A DNA stretch of 39,093 nt from a virus, in the IMG/VR virus record IMGVR_UViG_3300037104_000277, positions 1-39,093 of that record. One strand, given 5' to 3'. Made by a program: the position numbers and the translations under genes. The notes below the pieces were generated by a model that worked only from the letters and a program-made list of their open reading frames with translations, had not been told where the DNA came from and did not search any database. This document shows positions 6,496 through 13,304 of the stretch, piece by piece. The stretch's first letter is position 1; each line of letters begins with the position of its first letter.

Positions 6496-7193
6496 AATTC
6501 CAAATCAAAAACCGTTACACCAGAAGCGTAATATTTGAGACTGACGCCCAGACATTTAGCGAAGCAATAAGCGTCGCTATAAAAGCCAAAGTGGACTTTA
6601 GCTACGCGGACTTTCGCGGCGCGGACTTGAGCGGCGCGAACTTGAGCAGCGCGAACTTTAGGCGCGCGGACTTGAGCGGCGCGAACTTGAGCCGCGCGGA
6701 CTTGAGCTACGCGGACTTTCGCGGCGCGGACTTGAGCAGCGCGAACTTTAGGCGCGCGGACTTGAGCGGCGCGAACTTGAGCCGCGCGGACTTGAGCTAC
6801 GCGGACTTTCGCGGCGCGGACTTGAGCAGCGCGAACTTTAGGCGCGCGGACTTGAGCGGCGCGAACTTGAGCCGCGCGGACTTGAGCTACGCGAACTTGA
6901 GCTACGCGGACTTGAGCAGCGCGGACTTGAGCGGCGCGAACTTGAGCGGCAAAAAAGTGCAATGCGCAAAACTGTTCATGGGGCTATACCGATATGACGT
7001 GATGGCTATCCTATTTGAGGACCAAACTCGCATGGTGCGTATGGGGTGCAAATGGATGAGTCTTGAGGAATGGGAACAAGTCGGAATCCGAAAAAGCAAC
7101 CTCATTGAATTCCCTGATGATGGATCACTAGCATCCGAAGATCGCGTATCGGCCTTTGAATTTGCAAAGTCGGCTGCGCTAAGAATGAAGTAA
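6492..7193 (+). CDS. Pentapeptide-repeat protein
   Basis: The 233-residue protein contains about 23 tandem A(D/N)(L/F)xx pentapeptides (roughly residues 36-154), which fold as a right-handed quadrilateral beta-helix. N-terminal residues 1-33 are a short alpha/beta cap. A conserved-looking C-terminal domain (about 157-233, with VRMGCKWMSLEEWEQVGI and EFPDDGS) follows; I recall similar tails on other phage pentapeptide proteins. Some family members (MfpA, Qnr) mimic DNA and act on gyrase; whether this one does is unknown. ATG overlaps the ATPase stop (ATGA). The repeats are also nearly perfect at DNA level, pointing to recent expansion. Confidence 0.85.
   Translation: MKFQIKNRYTRSVIFETDAQTFSEAISVAIKAKVDFSYADFRGADLSGANLSSANFRRADLSGANLSRADLSYADFRGADLSSANFRRADLSGANLSRADLSYADFRGADLSSANFRRADLSGANLSRADLSYANLSYADLSSADLSGANLSGKKVQCAKLFMGLYRYDVMAILFEDQTRMVRMGCKWMSLEEWEQVGIRKSNLIEFPDDGSLASEDRVSAFEFAKSAALRMK
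6640..6893 (+). repeat. Tandem 90-bp repeat inside pentapeptide gene
   Basis: The sequence from 6640 repeats with exact 90-bp period for about 2.8 copies (phase points at 6646, 6736 and 6826). Each unit encodes six pentapeptides. Related but less exact units extend from 6600 to about 6950. The synonymous sites have not diverged, so the array grew recently or is kept uniform by recombination, and its length may vary between strains. Confidence 0.9.
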
Positions 7194-7320
7194 TTTATTG
7201 CCAAGCGCACACCGCGCGGCGGGGAAAATACCTCGTATCTGTGGTTGATCTCCTTCGCTCTGAGATTCGATGAATCGAAGTTGGCAATTCTGTCAGTAAA
7301 CCAAAACACAAAATAAACCT
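7194..7320. other. Intergenic region after pentapeptide gene
   Basis: This is a 127-bp gap in an otherwise tightly packed region. It holds a spaced inverted repeat, ATTGCCAA at 7197-7204 and TTGGCAAT at 7281-7288, plus a small GATTC/GAATC hairpin near 7264-7276. No strong promoter or T-tract terminator is visible. It may contain a start site for the helicase-methyltransferase operon. Confidence 0.4.
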
Positions 7321-7587
7321 ATGGGAACGAAAAATAAAACGCAAGACACCAGCGCCGGAACCAGCACTTCAGCACCCCCGCGCAAGACGCGCACTCCGGT
7401 CTCCCTGGCGCCGAATCTGCAAATGGAAGTCGATGCTGCGAAAGCCAAGATCAAGGAGGCTAAGGCGCTGAATAAGATCGCGACGGCAATCGGGACTCTC
7501 AGCCCGTGGAGCCTCGACCAAATCGGAGCTGTCATTGAGCGCCGGCGGGAAGCGTTGGAGGTCGTCAACAGCAAAGACCCGCAGTAG
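7321..7587 (+). CDS. Hypothetical protein with Ala/Lys-rich helix
   Basis: The 88-residue product has a disordered Thr/Ser/Pro N-terminus (1-30) and a helical remainder (AAKAKIKEAKALNKIATAIG). It ends in LEVVNSKDPQ. The same EVVNSKDP string, with only synonymous base changes, occurs near the end of the SMC-like ATPase at 6426-6450. No family recognised. It opens the helicase-methyltransferase gene group after a 127-bp gap. Confidence 0.55.
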   Translation: MGTKNKTQDTSAGTSTSAPPRKTRTPVSLAPNLQMEVDAAKAKIKEAKALNKIATAIGTLSPWSLDQIGAVIERRREALEVVNSKDPQ

Positions 7588-7641
7588 GACGGTCCTTCAT
7601 GTCTGCCGCTTCACTGAGTCGGCAGCAATGAGAGACTGATT

Positions 7642-7851
7642 ATGAGCACTAAAAAAATACTAGCCTACTACGAATACGACCTCCGCGAATGGAAGAAACG
7701 TAACGGACTGCAAGGTGGTGGTGGAAAATGGGTCAGGCAAGGAAAAGAACCGCATTATGCCTTTGCACCAGAACCAGAAATCCCATTCGCTGTGGATTCG
7801 TTCGAGCGAAAGTGCGCGCTCGCCGTTCGCTTGAAAGCGATTGGACTATGA
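7642..7851 (+). CDS. Small hypothetical protein upstream of helicase
   Basis: The 69-residue protein is rich in aromatic and charged residues (LAYYEYDLREWKKRNGL), with a Gly run (GGGGKW) in the middle. No family recognised. Its stop overlaps the helicase start as ATGA, so the two are probably coupled. A 6-bp hairpin (7603-7608 with 7620-7625) lies in the gap before it, without a T tract. Confidence 0.55.
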   Translation: MSTKKILAYYEYDLREWKKRNGLQGGGGKWVRQGKEPHYAFAPEPEIPFAVDSFERKCALAVRLKAIGL

Positions 7852-9215
7852 ACTACGAAGAATTTCTTGCCGGCAAACGCCTGTCGGATGTGCCCACTGG
7901 TTTTGATCCCGGAACCATCACTCCGAAAGCATTTGACTTCCAGCAAGACATCATCCGGTGGGCGCTGCGCCGTGGCCGGGCCGCGATTCTCGCAGACTGC
8001 GGACTCGGTAAAACCTTGATGGAACACGCTTGGGCCGATGCGGTTGTGCGACACACGAACAAATCAGTTCTGTTATTCGCGCCGCTCGGCGTGGTCCAGC
8101 AGCACATCCGAGAGGCTCACAAATTTGGATTCGAGGTAAAATACGTCCGTAACCAAAATGAAGTGGCTGGCGCTGGAATATACATAACGAATTATCAGAA
8201 GTTGCATTTGTTTGACCTGTCGCAATTTGTTGGGGTTGAGCTTGATGAGTCGTCGATCCTCAAATCCTTTGAGGGTAAATTCCGATCCCAAATCATAAAG
8301 GAGTCTAGGCGGGTGGCGTATAAACTCGCCGGGACGGCCACGGCTGCGCCGAACGACTTAATCGAGATTATCAATCACGCTGAGTTTTTGGGTGTGATGA
8401 GCGGCAAGGAAATTATCGCACTGTTTTTTAAGCAGGATGGAAATTCAACACACCACTGGAAACTGAAGGGCCATGCGGAGAAAGACTTCTGGCAATGGGT
8501 ATGTTCCTGGGCGGTAAACATTCGCAAGCCGTCCGATCTTGGTTACGACGATGGACAATTCATCCTTCCAAAACTCACGCTTGTCGAGCACACAATCAAA
8601 AATCAGAAGCCGATGGATGGGTGGTTGTTTCCTGTCCAGGCATCAACCCTGGCAGAGCGGCGTGCGGCGCGACGCGCATCGATGGTCGGGCGCATCGACA
8701 TCGCTATTGAGCTTTCGAAGAGCAATTCGGATCAATGGGTGTTTTGGTGCGATCTCAACGACGAATCGACTCAACTCTCGAAAGCAATTGGAGCGGCAGA
8801 GATCACTGGAAGCACTCCCGAAGAGGAGCGCGAAGAAATCATGCTCAATTTTCTGGATGGCAATATCCGCGATGTGGTAACAAAGCCCGCGCTTTGGGGC
8901 TTTGGACTTAACCTCCAATGCTGCCACCAAACCGCGTGTGTCGGCCTATCGGATTCTTATGAGCGATTCTACCAACTCGTTCGACGGTTTTGGCGATTCG
9001 GCCAACCCAGTCCGGTGGACTGCCACATCATCACCAGCGAGGCTGAGGGCGCCGTGCTCGAAAACATTAAGCGCAAGGAAAAAGACTCGAACAAACTCAT
9101 TGATGAGATGGTCAAAAACATGGCCGACATTTCGTCATCTGAAATCAAGGGCCAGACAAGAAACGTTATGGATTACACTCCGTCAACTGAGGTCAGAATG
9201 CCCGCATGGCTATGA
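7848..9215 (+). CDS. SF2 (SNF2-like) DEAD-box-type helicase
   Basis: The 455-residue protein has motif I ADCGLGKT (49-56), motif II as LDESS (132-136) in place of DEAD/DEAH, motif III AGTATAAP (161-168) and motif VI YQLVRRFWRFGQ (375-386). This is the phage helicase group normally encoded next to an N4/N6 methyltransferase, as here. It is an ATP-driven DNA translocase, probably in replication or modification. ATG 7848 overlaps the previous stop as ATGA; the frame stays open upstream to 7728, but that stretch duplicates the coding region of the upstream gene in another frame. The 3' end overlaps the methyltransferase start. Confidence 0.85.
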   Translation: MNYEEFLAGKRLSDVPTGFDPGTITPKAFDFQQDIIRWALRRGRAAILADCGLGKTLMEHAWADAVVRHTNKSVLLFAPLGVVQQHIREAHKFGFEVKYVRNQNEVAGAGIYITNYQKLHLFDLSQFVGVELDESSILKSFEGKFRSQIIKESRRVAYKLAGTATAAPNDLIEIINHAEFLGVMSGKEIIALFFKQDGNSTHHWKLKGHAEKDFWQWVCSWAVNIRKPSDLGYDDGQFILPKLTLVEHTIKNQKPMDGWLFPVQASTLAERRAARRASMVGRIDIAIELSKSNSDQWVFWCDLNDESTQLSKAIGAAEITGSTPEEEREEIMLNFLDGNIRDVVTKPALWGFGLNLQCCHQTACVGLSDSYERFYQLVRRFWRFGQPSPVDCHIITSEAEGAVLENIKRKEKDSNKLIDEMVKNMADISSSEIKGQTRNVMDYTPSTEVRMPAWL

Positions 9216-10174
9216 ACGCAATCAACCAACAATCTGGAAAAAACTGGACACTGCTACAGGGTGATTCCATCGAACTGATTAAAAGCATCCCCGATTGCAG
9301 CATTGGGTTGTCAGTCTTTTCGCCACCATTCCCCGGAATGTATGCGTATTCCAACTCTCCGCGCGACATCGGAAACACGAAAGACATTACGGAGATGCTT
9401 GATCATTATGCATTCATCACGAACGAACTTTTGCGCGTGACTATGCCCGGACGAATGTGCTGCGTCCACCTGATGCAACTGACGGCGATGAAATCCAGAG
9501 ATGGATACATCGGCATAAAAGACTATCGTGGCAAGCTCAAAGAAGTCATGACTGCAGTAGGATGGATGGATGCGGGGGAAGTTACTATCGACAAAAATCC
9601 GCAAGTCCAGGCCGTGCGAAACAAAGAGCGCGGGCTGATGTTTAAGACTCTCGCGAAAGATTCCAGCATGATGCGAATGGCGCTGGCTGATTACATCCTC
9701 TATTTCCGCAAGCCTGGCAATAACCCAGTTCCAATTCATGCTGGCATCTCCAAAAAATACAACAATCCAGACGGGTGGATAACTGAGGAGGAGTGGATTG
9801 AATGGGCTGCCCCTGTCTGGTATCGTCGCGTCAAGCGCGATGGCCGGCGCGAGGTTGGAAACTACCCAGGAATGCATCAAGCCACCGATGGAATTATGGA
9901 AACAGACGTGCTGAACGTTTCCTGCGCCAAGGACTCAAAGGACGAACGTCATCTCTGCCCTCTGCAACTCGGCGTTATCGAGCGTTGCGTAAAGCTCTGG
10001 TCTGCTCCGGGCGACACTGTGTTTTCCCCCTTCGCTGGCATCGGCTCAGAGGGATATAAATCCGTTCAACTCCATCGGAGATTCATCGGGATCGAATTGA
10101 AGCCGTCCTATTTCCAAGTCGCGTGTGACAACCTGCAAAAAGCCGAAAATGAAATGGTGAAAGGACTACTATGA
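9206..10174 (+). CDS. DNA methyltransferase, N4-cytosine/N6-adenine type
   Basis: The 322-residue enzyme has catalytic motif IV as SPPFPG (39-44) near the N-terminus and the SAM-binding motif I FSPFAGIGSEG (273-283) near the C-terminus, the beta-class order. The segment YAYSNSPRDIGN is typical of phage members of this family. It transfers a methyl group from SAM to an exocyclic amine in DNA, probably shielding phage DNA from restriction. Target base and site cannot be read from the sequence. There is no cognate restriction gene. Either ATG 9206 or ATG 9212 (ATGA overlap with the helicase stop) could be used. Confidence 0.85.
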   Translation: MAMNAINQQSGKNWTLLQGDSIELIKSIPDCSIGLSVFSPPFPGMYAYSNSPRDIGNTKDITEMLDHYAFITNELLRVTMPGRMCCVHLMQLTAMKSRDGYIGIKDYRGKLKEVMTAVGWMDAGEVTIDKNPQVQAVRNKERGLMFKTLAKDSSMMRMALADYILYFRKPGNNPVPIHAGISKKYNNPDGWITEEEWIEWAAPVWYRRVKRDGRREVGNYPGMHQATDGIMETDVLNVSCAKDSKDERHLCPLQLGVIERCVKLWSAPGDTVFSPFAGIGSEGYKSVQLHRRFIGIELKPSYFQVACDNLQKAENEMVKGLL

Positions 10175-10344
10175 CCGAACAAGAACTCATTGCTGAAAAC
10201 GAGCGACTGCGAATCCTAGTTTTAAAACTGGAATCTGACCGCGCAACGTTGCTTAGTAATCTGCGCTTTATACAGCGGAGCATATCGTCCGCAGACTGCC
10301 AGGTTATGGCGTTAATAAACTTTTTACTGGGGACAAACCGATGA
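10171..10344 (+). CDS. 57-residue coiled-coil protein
   Basis: A short frame from ATG 10171, overlapping the methyltransferase stop as ATGA, ends TGA at 10342-10344. The N-terminal two thirds is an evident coiled coil (ENERLRILVLKLESDR). The rest is hydrophobic (CQVMALINFLLG). No family recognised. The coupling at both ends supports it: a 19-codon frame begins as ATGA at 10341. Confidence 0.55.
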   Translation: MTEQELIAENERLRILVLKLESDRATLLSNLRFIQRSISSADCQVMALINFLLGTNR

Positions 10345-10400
10345 ACGCTGAGGATGTGAAAGTCTTGGAAGAAAAGAGGATTTGTGGCAGAACTTCTTAA
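10341..10400 (+). CDS. Possible 19-codon leader peptide
   Basis: The frame ATG 10341 to TAA 10398-10400 encodes MNAEDVKVLEEKRICGRTS. It overlaps the previous stop by 4 bp and the next helicase start by 17 bp. It may serve only to pass ribosomes to the helicase start, or be chance. There is no conservation evidence. Confidence 0.25.
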   Translation: MNAEDVKVLEEKRICGRTS

Positions 10401-12027
10401 CGCAAATATGATGGACGGCCTCGCAATAACCCCAAGGCCCTATCAGGCAGAATACGACACCGACATCGAGTCCGGTTGGAAGCTCGCAAAGAAACAGCTT
10501 GTCGTTGCTCCTACCGGGTCGGGAAAGACATACATGTTTTCCTGCATTGCTGGCCGATTTGTGGCGCACGGCCAGCGTGTCCTGATTCTGGTTGACCAGG
10601 ACGAACTCGTTTGGCAGACGCAAAAAGCGTTACGCGCATGCGCCGGGCTGGAATGTGAAGTCGAAAAAGCTGAACTGCGGGCCTCTCTCAAAGCTCAGGT
10701 TGTCATTGCCTCAGTCCAAAGTATGATGCGTGCGGAGCGATTGGAACGTTGGCCGGCGGATCACTTCGGTCTCGTTATCGCCGACGAAGCCGACAAGTCG
10801 ATTGCGAAAAGCTGGCAATCAGTCCTGAACCATTTTGATAGTCACGCGAAAGTCTGCGGATTCACCGCGACGCCGCACAGGACTGATCAAGTGAATCTAG
10901 GAGTGTATTATGAACGAAGCGTCGAGAAAGAAAATCTAGTCAGTCTGATTCGCAAGGGCTTTCTTTGTCCGATTCGCGTGTCGCGCATACCAATCAAACT
11001 CGACCTATCGGCAGTGCATATTAAGGAGGGTGACTACGACAAAAACGAATTGGACGAATTGATTGGGCCGCACTTGCTGCGCATTGCGGAGACGGTTCGA
11101 GACAAGGCGGAATTTCGCAAGACTCTCGTATTTTTGCCGCTCATAAAAACCGCCGTGGCTTTCGCCGATATTTGCCGCGACGTTGGACTTGATGCCCAAC
11201 ACATCAGCGGAAAAGACCCGGATCGGGATGTGAAATGGGCCGCGTTCAAGGCGTGGAAATTTGACGTGCTTGCCAACTCGATGTTGTTGACGCGTGGCGT
11301 CGATGACCCTCAGATTAACTGCCTCGTGCCGTGCCGGCCAACCAAAAGCATCACTCTCTATTTTCAGATGGTCGGGCGGGGAACACGAATCGCTCAGGGA
11401 AAGACAGACCTGCTCCTGTTGGACTTCCTTTACCAGTCCGGGACGCACTTGATATGCCGCCCGGCGCATCTTGTGGCCAAAGATGATTTCGAGGCCGAGC
11501 AGATAACTGAGATGGAAGAAAAGGCCGCTGGAATGCCCGGAGACGTGGCGGAGCAGTTGGACCTTGTCGATGTGGCGGACACCGCCTCAAGTCAGCGGGA
11601 AGCGGCCCTCCGTAAGCGGCTGGAGCAGGTTAAAGACAATCAGCGGGAAGAGATTGGGCCTGAGGAATTCGCGCTACTTAACCACTCGATGGACCTGGCC
11701 GAATACCGCCCGACAATGAGTGCGGATTCAAAACCTCCAACCGATAATCAGCTTCGGTGGTTGCGCAAAATCAAGATCGATCCAAATACCGGAAAGTGTT
11801 TGATGCACTACGCTCCGAGCAATTTCAAACCGATTGCCGTTGACCAAATCAAAACTGTTGGGCAAGCATCGAAAATCTTGGGATTGGCCTTTTCTAACGA
11901 GCACAAGGGGCCAATCTTGGCGAGCGAAAAGGTCCGGGCGCTGATGAAGCGGGCCGGCGAAACAGACTGGGAAACTGCAAGTGCGGAGCGGGGAAGACAA
12001 TTCTTCGCGGCGCTGCATAAAAAATAG
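10384..12027 (+). CDS. SF2 helicase with C-terminal extension
   Basis: The 547-residue protein has motif I APTGSGKT (42-49), motif II DEAD (134-137), motif III FTATPHR (160-166) and motif VI QMVGRGTR (328-335), so both RecA-like lobes are complete. It resembles type III restriction/RecG-UvrB-like SF2 helicases common in phages. The last 150 residues (TDNQLRWLRKIKIDPNTG region) are an extra domain that may bind DNA or a partner. GTG 10384 follows AGAGGA; ATG 10408 is an alternative. A role in replication fork or recombination processing is inferred. It is a different enzyme from the helicase at 7848. Confidence 0.85.
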   Translation: MAELLNANMMDGLAITPRPYQAEYDTDIESGWKLAKKQLVVAPTGSGKTYMFSCIAGRFVAHGQRVLILVDQDELVWQTQKALRACAGLECEVEKAELRASLKAQVVIASVQSMMRAERLERWPADHFGLVIADEADKSIAKSWQSVLNHFDSHAKVCGFTATPHRTDQVNLGVYYERSVEKENLVSLIRKGFLCPIRVSRIPIKLDLSAVHIKEGDYDKNELDELIGPHLLRIAETVRDKAEFRKTLVFLPLIKTAVAFADICRDVGLDAQHISGKDPDRDVKWAAFKAWKFDVLANSMLLTRGVDDPQINCLVPCRPTKSITLYFQMVGRGTRIAQGKTDLLLLDFLYQSGTHLICRPAHLVAKDDFEAEQITEMEEKAAGMPGDVAEQLDLVDVADTASSQREAALRKRLEQVKDNQREEIGPEEFALLNHSMDLAEYRPTMSADSKPPTDNQLRWLRKIKIDPNTGKCLMHYAPSNFKPIAVDQIKTVGQASKILGLAFSNEHKGPILASEKVRALMKRAGETDWETASAERGRQFFAALHKK

Positions 12028-12217
12028 CGGGTGCGAATGTTATACGGCGAAGAAAGGCAAATTATAGCATTTCGGTTTCATTAGTTAATGTTTTGGATTA
12101 TATGGTTGAAACTGAAATTCTACTGACTAACTCTGAGTCGGAGGGAGTGGGCAGTGAGTAAAGAAATCGGCTATTTTGGCTTATTGAATAGCGATTTGAG
12201 CAACACGTAGAAACACC
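12028..12217. promoter_or_regulatory. AT-rich intergenic region with 12-bp stem
   Basis: The 190-bp gap contains ATTTCGGTTTCA (12069-12080) and TGAAACTGAAAT (12107-12118), which pair over 12 positions as RNA with one G-U, leaving a 26-nt loop. TATA-like sequence (GGATTATATGG) lies in the loop. Two tiny frames (12101-12160 and GTG 12153) exist, but neither is convincing. It probably holds the promoter or operator for the operon starting at 12218. Confidence 0.4.
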
Positions 12218-12643
12218 ATGAATGCTATACTCATTGTCCTCCTCTTCATGTTCATCTGCTGCAAGTCGTGGCACTGTGACACCAAGACGGCTTTTACGAT
12301 CTGCGGAGGAACTGCGGTGATTCTGTATTTGATGGGGAACGAAAGAAGTAAAATTATGAAAGAAACAAACGAAAACCCAAAACCTACATTGACTGACGCG
12401 ACTTGTTCGGGACTCGGAGGCGCCACACTGTTGCGCGGAAGACTGAAAGAGGGCCAGTGCGCGGAATGCGCGGTAGTGCATGATCCAGCCCAACCCCACA
12501 ACCAGGAGAGCCTGTTCTGGCAATATCAATTCAGGGAAAAGCACGGGCGATGGCCGACTTGGGCAGACGCGCTGGCGCATTGCAGCAAGGAGGTCAAGGC
12601 GTTTTGGGTGAAGGCGCTCGCGGAGCTCGGGATAAAAGTATGA
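12218..12643 (+). CDS. Hypothetical protein, N-terminal membrane segments
   Basis: The 141-residue frame begins with a hydrophobic segment (AILIVLLFMFICC) and a second weaker one (AFTICGGTAVILYLMG), so the first 40 residues could span the membrane. The soluble part (46-141) has CAECAV and a Trp-rich region (FWQYQFREKHGRWPTWADAL). An in-frame ATG at 12356 would give a 95-residue soluble protein; either is possible. No family recognised. The stop overlaps the nuclease start as ATGA. Confidence 0.5.
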   Translation: MNAILIVLLFMFICCKSWHCDTKTAFTICGGTAVILYLMGNERSKIMKETNENPKPTLTDATCSGLGGATLLRGRLKEGQCAECAVVHDPAQPHNQESLFWQYQFREKHGRWPTWADALAHCSKEVKAFWVKALAELGIKV

Positions 12644-13074
12644 GAGCACCAGGCCGAAACATCGAGGTTGGTGAGGCTGTGCGGAAACTAAATCCGCATA
12701 TTTTCCGACCGGACCAAGACTCAACGCGTGAGACTGTCGAGACCACAAGAAGCATCCGACAAGACTCCAAGCCGCTGTTGAATGGACTCGAAACTGAATG
12801 GCTCGCAGTCCTCGTTCGCACGCTGCCACCGGGCACTCAGATCCATTCGCAAGCCTGGCGCGTCAAGCTGGCGAATGGCTCGTGGTATAAGGTTGACCAT
12901 TGTGCATTTGTTGCTGGACAATGGACGGCGTGGGAATGCAAAGAATTGAAAGGCAAAAACTCGGCTCGTGGAATCCTGGCGCTAAAAACTGCCGCACACC
13001 AGTTCCCGGAAGTGCAATGGTTTTTAGTCACTAAACAGAACGGACAATTTACTGTTGAGCGGGTGTTGCCTTGA
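12640..13074 (+). CDS. PD-(D/E)XK nuclease-like protein
   Basis: The 144-residue protein shows an N-terminal conserved helix (NGLETEWLAVL, Glu51/Glu53), then Asp86 (YKVDHCAF) and Glu99-x-Lys101 (AWECKELKG). This is the D...ExK core of small phage PD-(D/E)XK nucleases such as DUF1064/VRR-type resolvase-like proteins. The strand EVQWFLVT follows. It may be a junction or structure-specific nuclease for replication/recombination. ATG 12640 overlaps the previous stop; the frame stays open upstream to 12550 but that overlaps the coding sequence of the previous gene. Confidence 0.6.
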   Translation: MRAPGRNIEVGEAVRKLNPHIFRPDQDSTRETVETTRSIRQDSKPLLNGLETEWLAVLVRTLPPGTQIHSQAWRVKLANGSWYKVDHCAFVAGQWTAWECKELKGKNSARGILALKTAAHQFPEVQWFLVTKQNGQFTVERVLP

Positions 13075-13087
13075 CATGGAGGAAAGC

Positions 13088-13304
13088 ATGAAACCGCAGC
13101 GCATTCAGCTTTCTCGACGACGTGGATGGCGCATGCCGGCAAATACGGTGAGGGTGTGACCCGCTGACTGAACCGATTCGGAAACTGGCGGCAATCGAAC
13201 TGCGCGGAAAGAATGTCGCATGCTGGTGCCCAATCGGAAGTCCATGTCATGGGGACGTGCTTCTGGATATAGCCAATAAACAATCTGAAAATGTCAAAAC
13301 CTAA
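13088..13304 (+). pseudogene. Internally deleted DUF4326 gene
   Basis: ATG 13088 with GGAGG five bases upstream encodes KPQRIQLSRRRGWRMPANTV, the start typical of DUF4326 proteins, then a TGA at 13157-13159. In the +1 frame, 13158-13304 encodes the typical end of the same family (AIELRGKNVACWCPIGSPCH then GDVLLDIANK), stopping TAA at 13302. The middle of the domain, normally including a KWGNPF motif and several tens of residues, is absent. So the gene has lost its centre and its frame. The remnant overlaps the replicative helicase start by 14 bp. DUF4326 function is unknown. The family assignment is from memory of its motifs. Confidence 0.75.

Noticed and set aside
6640-6893. Regular repeats as a CRISPR array
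   Set aside because: The period is 90 bp without unique spacers and the units encode pentapeptides in frame.
6399-6962. 187-residue minus-strand frame full of AAQVRAAQVR repeats
   Set aside because: It is the antisense reading of the pentapeptide DNA repeats; low-complexity and without a start signal.
12098-12829. 243-residue minus-strand frame
   Set aside because: Antisense to two coupled + strand genes; composition (Ser/Phe/His-rich) is that of a shadow.
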